From Spirabiliibacterium falconis (lineage in GTDB: Bacteria; Pseudomonadota; Gammaproteobacteria; Enterobacterales; Pasteurellaceae), in contig NZ_JABMIJ010000007.1 in assembly GCF_014885015.1 (NCBI RefSeq), positions 20,602 through 84,601 of the forward strand: a DNA stretch of 64,000 bases, given 5' to 3'. The notes below the pieces were generated by a model. The model saw only the letters and a list, made by a program, of their open reading frames with translations, was not told the origin of the DNA and made no database searches. The translations under genes and the position numbers were made by a program. Position 1 is the first letter of the stretch. Every line of letters starts with the position of its first letter. Of this stretch, positions 30,998 through 40,407 are shown piece after piece.

Positions 30998-31645
30998 TTA
31001 AAGTGCCATATCGTAAAGCAACGATACACCTGATTTTTTCGCCATTGTTTGCACATAAGCATGCACATGTTGAGGAAATTCCAAGCCCTTAACCACTGTG
31101 AGTGAACGCAAACTGGCAAACAGATGAAAATCATCTTCCGATAATTCTCCGTTAACGGCATTAGGCGACACAATTAAGCTGTCTAAAAAAGTCAACGCAC
31201 TGTTTAATTGCGTGATAAAGTGCGGTGTGAGATCCAATAATTTGTCTAAATCGCCAACTTTGGCGGTCATTCGCTGCACATAACGCTCATAAGCCGCATC
31301 CGTTTTTAGCTCAGGAAACGGTGCATTAGCAAAACGTGGATACAACAAGCTATTAACTGTTTCACGGTGCTCTGCCTGCCACTGGGCAATCGCAGGTACA
31401 TTCTCACCAATCACGCACGGCTGACCATCAAGCTGATCGATAAAATGCACAATATCCATACTCTCTGGCATAAAATGCCCATCATCTTTTTGCAAAATGG
31501 GCACGACTTTACTGCCCACCATTTGGGTTGGCGTATCCACATCATCTTCCATGAGAATGACTTTTTCATAAGGGACTTTTTTAAGCCCAAAAATCATCAT
31601 CGCCTTTACGCAATACGGACAGTGTTCATACACATAGAGTTTCAT
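30998..31645 (-). CDS. grxB: GrxB, glutaredoxin 2
   Basis: A 215-residue GST-like glutaredoxin (E. coli GrxB 215). It starts MKLYVYEHCPYCVKAMMIFG with the active-site CPYC at residues 9-12. MVGSKVVPILQKDDGHFMPE and the C-terminal helical segment PNAVNGELSEDDFHLF match GrxB. I start it at 31645 because upstream in-frame codons (to 31681) are not in the family. It reduces glutathione mixed disulfides in the cytoplasm and precedes the DyP gene. Confidence 0.95.
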   Translation of the reverse strand: MKLYVYEHCPYCVKAMMIFGLKKVPYEKVILMEDDVDTPTQMVGSKVVPILQKDDGHFMPESMDIVHFIDQLDGQPCVIGENVPAIAQWQAEHRETVNSLLYPRFANAPFPELKTDAAYERYVQRMTAKVGDLDKLLDLTPHFITQLNSALTFLDSLIVSPNAVNGELSEDDFHLFASLRSLTVVKGLEFPQHVHAYVQTMAKKSGVSLLYDMAL

Positions 31646-31710
31646 AGTTGCCTCATTTTTTGTTAATAACCTTTGTATCATAAAGGATTTAAACGTAATT
31701 GGAAACCATG

Positions 31711-31736
31711 AAAGTGCGGTTAGCTGACCGCACTTT
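31711..31736. terminator. Inverted USS between mtnN and grxB
   Basis: AAAGTGCGGT (31711-31720) and ACCGCACTTT (31727-31736) flank a six-base loop, 9 bases past the mtnN stop, and probably terminate the DsbA-like/mtnN unit. Confidence 0.7.
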
Positions 31737-31744
31737 TTAGGGAG

Positions 31745-32434
31745 CTAAAGCTGTTTGAGCAGGGCGAGTACCATTTTTGACGATTGCACAGCGGCAAGGG
31801 GTAAAAATTCATCGAAAGAAAGGTGGGAAACCTTGTCAGCCACATCAGAAATTGCGCGTATAACAATAAACGGGGTGTTGAACGCATGGCATACTTGCGC
31901 AATGGCGGCGGCTTCCATTTCCACGGCTATCGCATCAGGAAAATCTGCTTTGATGTGTGCAAGTTGTGCCTCACCGTTACAGAACATATCACCGCTACAA
32001 ATGAGCCCTCGCACCGCACTTTGCTGTTGCTGCTGCAAAACGCGTTCGGCAAGCTGTAATAATCTTTCATCGCTCTCAAAGCGTGCAGGATTGGCAGGTA
32101 ACTGCCCTTTGGCATAACCGAAGGCGGTAACATCCACATCGTGATGTGCTGTTTGGGTAGAAATCACGACATCCCCCACATTAAGTTGAGGGTCGATCCC
32201 GCCCGCTGAGCCAGTATTGATGACCACTGTTGGCGTTGTTTTTAATAAAAGTGCGGTTGTTGCCATGGCGGCTGCGACTTTGCCAATGCCCGATTGCATT
32301 AACGAGACCGCTTTGCCGTTAATCGTGCCTTGATAAAGTGTACAACTGCCGATGGTTTCGTGCTGTACGTTATCCATTTTGTTAAGAAGAATGTCGACTT
32401 CTTGCGCCATCGCGCCGATGATTGCAATGCTCAT
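31745..32434 (-). CDS. mtnN: MtnN, MTA/SAH nucleosidase
   Basis: A 229-residue nucleosidase that hydrolyses methylthioadenosine, S-adenosylhomocysteine and deoxyadenosine. It starts [17 protein letters not shown] (catalytic Glu near residue 12), with [17 protein letters not shown] and [13 protein letters not shown], and the catalytic Asp in [10 protein letters not shown]. Length is as in E. coli (232). It overlaps the stop of the upstream DsbA-like gene by 4 bases. Confidence 0.96.
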   Translation of the reverse strand: MSIAIIGAMAQEVDILLNKMDNVQHETIGSCTLYQGTINGKAVSLMQSGIGKVAAAMATTALLLKTTPTVVINTGSAGGIDPQLNVGDVVISTQTAHHDVDVTAFGYAKGQLPANPARFESDERLLQLAERVLQQQQQSAVRGLICSGDMFCNGEAQLAHIKADFPDAIAVEMEAAAIAQVCHAFNTPFIVIRAISDVADKVSHLSFDEFLPLAAVQSSKMVLALLKQL

Positions 32435-33198
32435 GGTTGCCCTTGTTCTGTATTGTGCGTAAGAATGTGAGAAATGAGATAATCCAAAACCGCAAATGTG
32501 TAGTCATCGTTATACAACGTGCTGCGCGTGAGTACATACTCACCATTTATCACCACAAATGGCACAGTAAACACGCCATAAAGTTCCGTGCGTTCCACCG
32601 CTTCTTGGGCTTGATGTGCTATCTGCTCTGAACGTAACACACTTAAAAACGCATCGGGGGAAATAGCATGCTCAATAAGCCAAGTATAAAGATTTTTGGC
32701 CTCCACTAATGAGGTTTTACCTTGATTGACCGCACTATCAAATATCAACAGCTTAGCCAGCTCTTCGTGTTGCATCGCCACCAAACCATTGTACACGTTA
32801 GCACTAAAAAGTGCGGTGCTGGTGGCAACAGGGTATAAATTCAGTTTGATTTCGTCATCGTGCAAGCGTTGATACAAAATTAAATTATCATACGCGGTGG
32901 AACAATACGGGCATTCATAGGTAAAAAAGAGGCTAATGTCAATGCGCTTATCGCCCGCTTGTTTCTTAAGCGCAATAGGATCGCGATAAGAAAAAAAATC
33001 TTTGCCGTCTTTAAATTCAACCCTTTTACGAACAGATGGCGGTGCACTTACTTGTGCCTCGTCCTTCGGCTGCGATGATACCGCACTTTGCACGTGGGTA
33101 TCGACTGCACGTTGCTTTTCCTCAGCCATACTACCAGCTGCACTCAGCAAGACTGCCAGTGCAAATAGCATGTGTATCAATTTACTCAAAAAGCCCAT
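32431..33198 (-). CDS. DsbA-like periplasmic thiol-disulfide protein
   Basis: A 255-residue precursor. The N-terminus [20 protein letters not shown] is a signal peptide or anchor, with likely cleavage after SMA near residue 25. A low-complexity linker (residues 27-60) precedes a thioredoxin/DsbA fold with [16 protein letters not shown] (active site CPYC, 96-99) and the cis-proline loop [16 protein letters not shown] is the glutaredoxin-like sequence rather than the CPHC of classical DsbA. It may oxidise or reduce periplasmic thiols. It is coupled to mtnN and lies one gene from recJ-dsbC. Confidence 0.82.
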   Translation of the reverse strand: MGFLSKLIHMLFALAVLLSAAGSMAEEKQRAVDTHVQSAVSSQPKDEAQVSAPPSVRKRVEFKDGKDFFSYRDPIALKKQAGDKRIDISLFFTYECPYCSTAYDNLILYQRLHDDEIKLNLYPVATSTALFSANVYNGLVAMQHEELAKLLIFDSAVNQGKTSLVEAKNLYTWLIEHAISPDAFLSVLRSEQIAHQAQEAVERTELYGVFTVPFVVINGEYVLTRSTLYNDDYTFAVLDYLISHILTHNTEQGQP

Positions 33199-33240
33199 CT
33201 ACCGTTCCTATTTTGTGATCTGCGTCTATTTTAACGCATT

Positions 33241-34950
33241 TTACAGCGGTTGTAGAGCATCAACAATCAACTGTAAATTTTGCTTGCCCTGATATTCATT
33301 AATATCCAAACGATAAACTAAGCGTATCTGCTTTATGCCGTAGTCAGGATATAACTGCGGATCAACATTAAATGCAATGGCATCAAGTAATTGGGTGCTA
33401 TTGCGGGGTTGCACCAGTAATTTCAAATGGCGTCCCGCTAATAAGCGTTGCTGTAAAACCGTAAATTCACCGTCAAATAACGGTTCTGGAAATGCCTGCC
33501 CCCATGGCCCTGCGTCGTGTAATTTTGCCACGGTTTCAAGACAAAAGTCATGCTCAGCAAGCTCGCCATCAGTCCAAATCACCGATGTGAGGCGCTCAGG
33601 TGTTAAAAGTGCGGTAACCGTTTGATTAAATGCGGCTTGAAAATCAGAAAAACGCGCTTGGCGAATACTCAAACCTGCCGCCATCGCATGCCCACCAAAT
33701 TGTAAAATCATATCAGGATGGGCTTGGTCAATTCGTTCAAGCACATCACGCATATGAATGCCATCTATTGAGCGCGCTGACCCTTTTAAAATGCCCGCTT
33801 GATCTTGCGTAAACGCAATAACAGGGCGGTGGAAATGATCTTTAATACGTGACGCTAAAATCCCCAACACGCCTTGGTGCCAGTCTTCTTGATATAACGC
33901 TAACGCCATAGGCAGATCGTCTAACGCACTCAAACGTTCACATACCGCCATCGCTTCTTGCTTCATGCCTTGCTCAATCTGTTTGCGCGTTTGATTAAGA
34001 TCATCTAAATCTTGTGCTAAGCTGCGCGCCCGTGCCATGTCATCACTGAGCAATAGCTCAACGCCAATACTCATATTATCCAATCGCCCTGCTGCGTTGA
34101 GGCGTGGTGCAATGGCAAAACCCAGATCGCTCGCCGTAAGGCTGGCAAGATTACGTTTTGCAACCTCTGCTAACGCTTTAATCCCAGCACAGCAATGCCC
34201 TGCCTGAATACGTTGTAAACCTTGAAATGCTAAAGTGCGGTTATTTTTATCCAACGGCACCACATCTGCTATCGTGCCAAGTGCAACCAAATCAAGCAAA
34301 TGCGCAAAATTGGGCATCGTTTTTTGTTGGAAAGCCCCATCTAGGCGAAGCGCACTGCGTAGGGCGAGCATGACATAAAATGTAACGCCAACGCCTGCAA
34401 GGCATTTCGACGGAAAATCACAATCTGTCAGATTAGGATTTACGATCGCATCCGCCGTGGGTAATATTTCTGGTGGAAGATGGTGGTCAGTCACGAGCAC
34501 CCGAATGCCCTGCGCTTGACACCACGCTACGCCATCAACCGAAGATACGCCGTTATCGACAGTCATCAATAGTTCTGCGCCTTTGTCATATGCCATTTTG
34601 GCGACCGCCACACTTAAGCCGTAGCCCTGTTCAAAACGGTTAGGCACTAAATAATCTACATGGGCAAACCCCAGCATTTTCAAGGCACGCACAGCCAACG
34701 CGGTGCTAGTTGCACCGTCCGCATCAAAATCCCCCACGATAACGATACGCCATTGATGTAAATACGCACGTTTCAGCAAATCAACCGCACTTTCAATGCC
34801 TGTTAGCGAATCGGGGGGCAAGAGGGAAGGCAAAGTGCGGTCAAGTTCCTCAGATGTGCTGATGCCACGGCTAGTAAAAATACGATTAAGCAATGGATCA
34901 TCGCACACATGGATGTTGCGTGCTTGACGGCGTTGGATCTGTTTATTCAC
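33241..34950 (-). CDS. recJ: RecJ, single-strand-specific 5'-3' exonuclease
   Basis: A 569-residue DHH-family nuclease (E. coli 577) acting in recombination and mismatch repair. Metal motifs are VGDFDADGATSTALAV, TVDNGVSS, VTDHHLPPE and FGGHAMAAGLS. It uses a GTG start (34950) with AAGGACAA upstream; the overlapping ATG two bases earlier is out of frame and stops at once. It follows dsbC, as in many gammaproteobacteria, with a terminator-like hairpin between them. Confidence 0.96.
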   Translation of the reverse strand: MNKQIQRRQARNIHVCDDPLLNRIFTSRGISTSEELDRTLPSLLPPDSLTGIESAVDLLKRAYLHQWRIVIVGDFDADGATSTALAVRALKMLGFAHVDYLVPNRFEQGYGLSVAVAKMAYDKGAELLMTVDNGVSSVDGVAWCQAQGIRVLVTDHHLPPEILPTADAIVNPNLTDCDFPSKCLAGVGVTFYVMLALRSALRLDGAFQQKTMPNFAHLLDLVALGTIADVVPLDKNNRTLAFQGLQRIQAGHCCAGIKALAEVAKRNLASLTASDLGFAIAPRLNAAGRLDNMSIGVELLLSDDMARARSLAQDLDDLNQTRKQIEQGMKQEAMAVCERLSALDDLPMALALYQEDWHQGVLGILASRIKDHFHRPVIAFTQDQAGILKGSARSIDGIHMRDVLERIDQAHPDMILQFGGHAMAAGLSIRQARFSDFQAAFNQTVTALLTPERLTSVIWTDGELAEHDFCLETVAKLHDAGPWGQAFPEPLFDGEFTVLQQRLLAGRHLKLLVQPRNSTQLLDAIAFNVDPQLYPDYGIKQIRLVYRLDINEYQGKQNLQLIVDALQPL

Positions 34951-34960
34951 ATTTGTCCTT

Positions 34961-34986
34961 AAAAATAAACCCTGCGATGCAGGGCT
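34961..34986 (-). terminator. Terminator after dsbC
   Basis: CCCTGC (34970-34975) and GCAGGG (34979-34984) form a tight stem followed on the minus strand by a T-rich run (TTTATTTTT). It sits between dsbC and recJ and would reduce read-through into recJ. Confidence 0.75.
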
Positions 34987-34996
34987 TAGTTAATCA

Positions 34997-35683
34997 TTAA
35001 TGCTCGCTTTCTAATGCTTTTAAGAGTTCTTTTGGCTTCAAATATCCACCAAGTACTGTCCCTGTGTCGGTTACAATGGTCGGTGTGCCTTGTACGCCAT
35101 ATTGGAGACCTAACGCATATTGTTTTGCCACCACATTGGCTTTAACCAATTTTTTCGGCAATTCGCCGTTTTCAGCTTTATTTAAGGCTTCGTTACGATC
35201 TTGTGCAGTCCAAATAGCTTCCATTTGTTGGGCTGTTTTTGCCCCCAATCCTGCACGAGGAAATGCCAAAAAGCGTAAGGTTATACCAAGCTCATTATAT
35301 TCTTTAATTTGTTGAAACAGTAAATGGCAATAATGGCAAGTAATATCCATAAATACCGTTGCCACATATTTTTGTTGCTTGGCAGGATAGATGATCATCT
35401 CTTTTTCCATCGCATTTAGTTTGCCCAGTAACAATTTTTCTTTGAGATTTTCAAAATCCCCGTTGGGTTTAATTTTGATTAAGTCCCCTTGCAAGACATA
35501 ATCGCCGTTGTCGCTGACATAAAAGACCCCTTGATCGGTAATCGCTGCTTTAATGCCCGCCAATGGCGTAGTTTGAATATCAATATTGGTCATCCCTAAA
35601 TTGGTCAATTTGTTTTCCAACTCGCCAGCTAATGAAGCTGTCGTTGCCAATGCGAGGGTTAATGCAAGTGTTACTTTTTTCAT
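34997..35683 (-). CDS. dsbC: DsbC, periplasmic disulfide isomerase
   Basis: A 228-residue precursor with a Sec signal peptide cleaved after about Ala19. The N-terminal dimerisation domain is followed by a thioredoxin fold with MDITCHYCHLLFQQ (active site CHYC, 116-119) and the cis-Pro loop QGTPTIVTDTG. It shuffles wrong disulfides in the periplasm and is kept reduced by DsbD. Only the two active-site cysteines are present; E. coli DsbC has a second structural pair and uses CGYC. The next gene upstream is a YfdC-like channel. Confidence 0.95.
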   Translation of the reverse strand: MKKVTLALTLALATTASLAGELENKLTNLGMTNIDIQTTPLAGIKAAITDQGVFYVSDNGDYVLQGDLIKIKPNGDFENLKEKLLLGKLNAMEKEMIIYPAKQQKYVATVFMDITCHYCHLLFQQIKEYNELGITLRFLAFPRAGLGAKTAQQMEAIWTAQDRNEALNKAENGELPKKLVKANVVAKQYALGLQYGVQGTPTIVTDTGTVLGGYLKPKELLKALESEH

Positions 35684-35692
35684 TTAAATTCC

Positions 35693-36523
35693 TTATTTCC
35701 GTCCAATTTCGTCAGTAACCTGACCATAAATCATTAACGTGAACACCACTGTGCCACCTAAAATATTACCAAGTGCGGTCGGACCTAAGAACGTCACAAA
35801 ATAGTCATATAAATTCGCTTGTCCTTGCATCACTAAATACGCCATCTCAGCCGACCCGACGACCACATGGGTAAAATCGCCCAGTGCAATCAAATAGATA
35901 AAGAAAAATATCATCGCAAATTTGCCATTGCCAACGGTTGGCATCATCCACACAATGGAGGCGATTAAAATTCCAGCGGGAATGCCTCGAAAAATATTAT
36001 CGCTGGCCGACATATGCGCAACATGTTGGGCAATATCATGCATTGCCTGTACAAATTCAGGATTAAATACATGATGATTTTGCAAGAAAAACGCTGCAAT
36101 GGACGTACCAATCAAGTTAGCGGCAAACACGGTTATCCATAATTTTGCCACTGCCATTAATTTTTTAAAACTCAATGGGTTAAATAATGGCACGACTGTT
36201 GTGATGGTATTTTCAGTGAAAAGTTGCATCCGTCCTAAAATCACCAACAAAAAGCCAACCGTATAGCCCATATTGCTGATCAAAGGAGCCCAAGGCTCAT
36301 CAGGGGTATAAGCCATAAATACTGCTTTAAAAATAAATGAAAAGGTAATCACAAGACCTGCGGTAATACCTGAAAATACTAATGCTTTGGTTGGTCGTGA
36401 AAGCTCCTCAATCCCATCTTGACGGATAATTTCATACAACAAACGCGGGCTTAAACGCTCATGTTCTTCCACCGCCATACGGTCACGGTAGGATAATTTA
36501 CTGTTATTTAACTCTGATTTCAT
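35693..36523 (-). CDS. yfdC: YfdC-like formate/nitrite-transporter family protein
   Basis: A 276-residue membrane protein of the FNT (aquaporin-like) family, closest to E. coli YfdC. After a hydrophilic head, YRDRMAVEEHERLSPRLLYE, it has about six membrane segments, with LLVILGRMQLFTENTI, WITVFAANLIGTSIAA and LGPTALGNILGGTVVF. The YfdC substrate is not established. I start it at 36523, which has AGGAGC five bases upstream; a longer frame reaches 36559 without a site. It ends 9 bases before dsbC. Confidence 0.88.
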   Translation of the reverse strand: MKSELNNSKLSYRDRMAVEEHERLSPRLLYEIIRQDGIEELSRPTKALVFSGITAGLVITFSFIFKAVFMAYTPDEPWAPLISNMGYTVGFLLVILGRMQLFTENTITTVVPLFNPLSFKKLMAVAKLWITVFAANLIGTSIAAFFLQNHHVFNPEFVQAMHDIAQHVAHMSASDNIFRGIPAGILIASIVWMMPTVGNGKFAMIFFFIYLIALGDFTHVVVGSAEMAYLVMQGQANLYDYFVTFLGPTALGNILGGTVVFTLMIYGQVTDEIGRK

Positions 36524-36698
36524 ATTGCTCCTACTGATCAGGGTTGTCATTGATTTCAAAAAAAGTGCGCAAACTATACCACAACTTCAATAAAAGTTGA
36601 AAAGTTTAGTCTTTTACTCGGTTAAATTTCATCTATCAAAACAGATGAAATTAGCATATAATTGCGCTTTTGACATGACACTATATGTAGGGTTCATT

Positions 36699-37797
36699 AT
36701 GTTTGAAATAAATCCAATCAAAAATCAACTCAAAGACATTAGCGAACGTACCGCCATCCTTCGGGGGTATCTTTGACGTTGATGCAAAAATTGAACGTCT
36801 AGAAGAGGTCAACGCCGAATTAGAGTTGCCAGATGTCTGGAACGAGCCTGAAAAAGCACAAGCCTTGGGTAAAGAACGTGCTAGCTTAGAAACGGTGGTC
36901 AATACCATACAAACGCTGGAGCAAGGTGTTGATGATGTTGACGGGCTGTTAGAGCTTGCTATTGAAGCTGATGATGAAGATACCTTCAACGAAGCAGTGG
37001 CTGAACTCACACACCTTGAAACACAGATCGCACAACTTGAATTTCGCCGTATGTTTAGTGGGCAACATGATGCTGCTGACTGTTATGTGGATCTTCAAGC
37101 AGGCTCAGGCGGAACTGAAGCACAAGACTGGACAGAAATGCTCGTGCGTATGTATCTACGTTGGGCAGAAAGTAAAGGATTTAAAACGGAACTTATGGAA
37201 GCCTCAGATGGGGATGTCGCAGGGATCAAATCTGCCACCATAAAAGTCAGCGGCGAATATGCTTTTGGCTGGTTACGTACTGAAACAGGCATTCATCGTC
37301 TGGTACGCAAAAGCCCATTTGATTCGAACAATCGTCGTCATACGTCGTTTAGTGCCGTATTTGTTTACCCTGAAGTGGACGACAATATCGACATTGAGAT
37401 TAATCCTACCGATCTGCGTATTGATGTTTATCGTGCCTCAGGTGCAGGTGGTCAGCACGTCAACCGAACTGAAAGTGCGGTGCGCATCACCCACATTCCA
37501 AGTGGCATTGTGGTGCAGTGTCAAAATGATCGCTCTCAGCACAAAAACAAAGATCAATGTATGAAACAGCTCAAAGCCAAACTCTATGAAATGGAGCTGC
37601 AAAAGCAAAACGCCGAAAAACAAGCATTGGAAGACAGTAAATCTGACATTGGCTGGGGTAGCCAAATCCGCTCTTATGTGCTTGATGATGCGCGCATTAA
37701 AGACCTACGCACAGGCGTAGAAAATCGCAACACTCAAGCCGTACTCGATGGCGATTTGGATAAATTTATCGAAGCCAGCTTAAAAGCAGGTTTGTAA
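36699..37797 (+). CDS. prfB: PrfB, peptide chain release factor 2 (programmed +1 frameshift)
   Basis: RF2 terminates at UGA and UAA. Codons 1-25 run from the ATG at 36699 to CTT (36771-36773), followed by in-frame TGA (36774-36776) and then C. The ribosome must slip +1 at CTT-TGA-C, with the internal Shine-Dalgarno-like CGGGGG just upstream, and continue from 36775. The joined protein has 365 residues, as in E. coli. SPF is at 205-207 and GGQ at 250-252. Residue 246 is Ala, the usual and more active form, not the Thr of E. coli K-12. Frameshifting provides autoregulation. lysS follows. Confidence 0.97.
36761..36777 (+). promoter_or_regulatory. prfB +1 frameshift site
   Basis: The segment CGGGGG-TAT-CTT-TGA-C contains the anti-SD-binding stimulator, the slippery CTT and the UGA stop at codon 26, exactly as in most bacterial prfB genes. 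Confidence 0.96.
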
Positions 37798-37838
37798 ACG
37801 TAAAAGTGCGGTTCGCCGCAAATATTCGGAATAATATT

Positions 37839-39347
37839 ATGACAGAACAACACCAAGAACTCGATCTCAACGGCGAAATGCTTGCCCGTCGAGAAAAATT
37901 AAATCAGTTGCGCCAACAAGGCAACGCCTTCCCAAATACCTTCCGTCGTGAGAATCTCGCAGGCGACTTACATACGCAATACGAGTCAGAAGACGGCGAA
38001 AAATTAAAAGAAAGTGCGGTTGACGTATCTGTTGCTGGGCGTGTGATGACGCGCCGTAAAATGGGTAAAGCCAGCTTTGTCACTCTCTCTGACATGAGTG
38101 GTAAAATTCAGCTCTATATCGCTCGCGATCTGCTTCCAGAAGGGCAATATGCGGATTTTATGGCAATGCTTGACCTAGGCGATATTATTGGTGCAAAAGG
38201 CACATTATTTAAAACCAAAACAGGCGAGCTAACAGTGCGTTGTTCAAGCGTTGAATTGCTTACCAAAGCCCTTCGTCCATTACCCGATAAATTCCATGGG
38301 CTTGCTGATCAAGAAATGCGCTATCGTCAGCGTTACCTTGATCTTATCAGCAATGAGCAATCTCGCCGTACCTTTATGATCCGCTCCAAAGTGATTGCCG
38401 GCATTCGTAACTATTTCACCAGCAAAGGCTTTATGGAGGTGGAAACCCCAATGTTGCAAGTGATCCCAGGCGGTGCGTCGGCACGTCCATTCATCACCCA
38501 CCACAACGCACTCGACATTGATATGTATCTGCGGATTGCACCTGAGTTGTTTTTAAAACGTCTCGTGGTTGGTGGCTTTGAGCGCGTGTTTGAACTTAAC
38601 CGCAACTTCCGCAATGAAGGGGTTTCAGTGCGTCATAATCCTGAATTTACGATGTTGGAGTACTACCAAGCCTATGCCGATTATCACGATTTGATGGACA
38701 ACACAGAAGAGTTATTGCGTCAATTAGCATTAGATATTCTTGGCACAACAATTGTGCCTTATGGCGAATATGAGTTTGACTTTGGCAAGCCGTTTGAGCG
38801 CATCACTATGCACGACGCCGTGCTGAAATACGGTGCAGAAAAAGGCATTGTGAAAGACGATTTATACGATCTCGAGCGTGCTCGTCAAGTCGCTGAGAAA
38901 TTAGGCATTGAGGTACAAAAATCATGGGGATTGGGCAGCCTCGTGAATGCGATCTTTGAAGAAGTGGCTGAACACCATTTAATTCAGCCAACTTTCTTGA
39001 TGGCTCATCCTGCGGAAATCTCGCCATTGGCACGTCGCAATGATGAGAACCCAGACGTTACCGATCGCTTTGAGCTCTTTATTGGCGGACGTGAAATAGG
39101 TAATGGTTTTTCAGAGCTTAATGACGCAGAAGACCAAAATGCTCGCTTTGATGCACAGGTTGCCGCCAAAGAAGCAGGCGATGATGAAGCGATGTTTAAA
39201 GATGAAGACTTCGTGGTCGCCCTTGAGCATGGCTTGCCGCCTACCGCTGGTGAAGGTTTAGGCATCGACCGCTTGGCGATGTTGTTTGCAAATGCACCAT
39301 CGATTCGTGATGTAATTTTATTCCCTGCAATGAAACATAAGGGTTAA
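37839..39347 (+). CDS. lysS: LysS, lysyl-tRNA synthetase (class II)
   Basis: A 502-residue class II synthetase that charges tRNA-Lys. The OB-fold anticodon domain occupies about residues 60-150 ([19 protein letters not shown]). Catalytic motifs are motif 1 [16 protein letters not shown], motif 2 [18 protein letters not shown] and motif 3 [12 protein letters not shown] start it at the ATG at 37839; upstream in-frame codons to 37806 read through a USS and are not in the family. It is 41 bases after prfB, the conserved prfB-lysS pair. Confidence 0.97.
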   Translation: MTEQHQELDLNGEMLARREKLNQLRQQGNAFPNTFRRENLAGDLHTQYESEDGEKLKESAVDVSVAGRVMTRRKMGKASFVTLSDMSGKIQLYIARDLLPEGQYADFMAMLDLGDIIGAKGTLFKTKTGELTVRCSSVELLTKALRPLPDKFHGLADQEMRYRQRYLDLISNEQSRRTFMIRSKVIAGIRNYFTSKGFMEVETPMLQVIPGGASARPFITHHNALDIDMYLRIAPELFLKRLVVGGFERVFELNRNFRNEGVSVRHNPEFTMLEYYQAYADYHDLMDNTEELLRQLALDILGTTIVPYGEYEFDFGKPFERITMHDAVLKYGAEKGIVKDDLYDLERARQVAEKLGIEVQKSWGLGSLVNAIFEEVAEHHLIQPTFLMAHPAEISPLARRNDENPDVTDRFELFIGGREIGNGFSELNDAEDQNARFDAQVAAKEAGDDEAMFKDEDFVVALEHGLPPTAGEGLGIDRLAMLFANAPSIRDVILFPAMKHKG

Positions 39348-39357
39348 ACATCAAACC

Positions 39358-39381
39358 AAAAGTGCGGTTGACCGCACTTTT
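39358..39381. terminator. Inverted USS after lysS
   Basis: AAAAGTGCGGT (39358-39368) and ACCGCACTTTT (39371-39381) form a palindrome 10 bases past the lysS stop, directly followed by a second terminator. Confidence 0.65.
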
Positions 39382-39385
39382 ATGC

Positions 39386-39410
39386 AAAAGCCCTAGAGAG
39401 GGCTTTTTTT
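39386..39410. terminator. Rho-independent terminator between lysS and galU
   Basis: AAAAGCCCT (39386-39394) pairs with AGGGCTTTT (39399-39407), followed by T residues on the plus strand and A residues before it, so it can act in both directions for the convergent lysS and galU. Confidence 0.88.
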
Positions 39411-39411
39411 A

Positions 39412-40302
39412 TTATAAGGTTTTGACAAACTGTTTTAACAGTGCCTTGAAATCATGACCTAATTTAGGATGCTGTACGCCGTATTCCATAATTGCATGCA
39501 GATAACCGAGTTTATCACCACAATCAAAACTGCGTCCCGTCATCAAAAACGCTTCAACCGTTTCTTTTTCTATCAGCATATCCACCTCATCGGTAAGTTG
39601 AATTTCATCACCTACACCAATAGGCGTTTTAGCCAATAAATCCCAGATCGTTTTCGAAAAGACATAGCGCCCCACCACAGATAAATTAGACGGTGCGTTT
39701 TCAGGTGCTGGCTTTTCCACAATATTGCGAATGACCGCACTTTGCTGCTGCTCGTTTAACGTTTCCCCAGCACAATCCACAATCCCGTAACTACTCACTT
39801 CCTGCGCCGCCACTGGCGAAACCATAATTTGGCTGGCCTTGGTTTGTTCAAAGCGCGTGATCATCGCTGCCAAATTTTCGGTGGCTTGATCGGCGGTGAA
39901 ATCCGCTAAAATCACATCAGGCAACACAACAGCAAAGGGTTCATTGCCGACCAGCGGTTTTGCGCACAGCACCGCATGCCCAAGCCCTTTGGCATACCCT
40001 TGACGCACATGCATAATAGTCACGTCATTAGGAATAATGGACCGCACTTCATCCAGCAACTGGCGTTTAACCCGCTTTTCGAGCATGGATTCCAATTCAT
40101 AAGAGGTATCAAAATGATTTTCGATAGAGTTTTTAGACGAATGTGTGACCAAAATAATCTCTTTTATGCCTGCCTTCACACACTCAGTGACCACATATTG
40201 AATCAACGGTTTATCCACAATGGTCAACATTTCTTTTGGAATAGCCTTCGTCGCAGGCAACATGCGTGTGCCCAAGCCCGCAACAGGAATAATTGCTTTC
40301 AT
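39412..40302 (-). CDS. galU: GalU, UTP-glucose-1-phosphate uridylyltransferase
   Basis: A 296-residue nucleotidyltransferase that makes UDP-glucose for LOS and glycan synthesis. It begins [20 protein letters not shown] with the nucleotide-binding loop, and has [25 protein letters not shown] and [12 protein letters not shown]. The start at 40302 has AGGA six bases upstream; a TTG two codons earlier is less likely. Its product is the likely donor for the glucosyltransferase domain at 14959-16530. Confidence 0.96.
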   Translation of the reverse strand: MKAIIPVAGLGTRMLPATKAIPKEMLTIVDKPLIQYVVTECVKAGIKEIILVTHSSKNSIENHFDTSYELESMLEKRVKRQLLDEVRSIIPNDVTIMHVRQGYAKGLGHAVLCAKPLVGNEPFAVVLPDVILADFTADQATENLAAMITRFEQTKASQIMVSPVAAQEVSSYGIVDCAGETLNEQQQSAVIRNIVEKPAPENAPSNLSVVGRYVFSKTIWDLLAKTPIGVGDEIQLTDEVDMLIEKETVEAFLMTGRSFDCGDKLGYLHAIMEYGVQHPKLGHDFKALLKQFVKTL

Positions 40303-40361
40303 ACTCAATCCTTTTGATTATATAGTCTCTGCATTCTAGCAAATTTTGCATAACGCTCAAT

Positions 40362-40392
40362 AAAAAATACGCCACAATGGCTGTGGCGTATT
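40362..40392 (-). terminator. Terminator after the phosphomannomutase gene
   Basis: AATACGCCACA (40366-40376) and TGTGGCGTATT (40382-40392) form an 11-pair stem with a five-base loop, followed by a six-base T run on the minus strand. It lies 16 bases past the stop. Confidence 0.9.
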
Positions 40393-40407
40393 GGACAAAA
40401 GTGCGGT

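Noticed and set aside
36699..36776. prfB as a pseudogene with an early stop
   Set aside because: The stop is the conserved codon-26 UGA with the full frameshift signal, and the downstream frame is intact.
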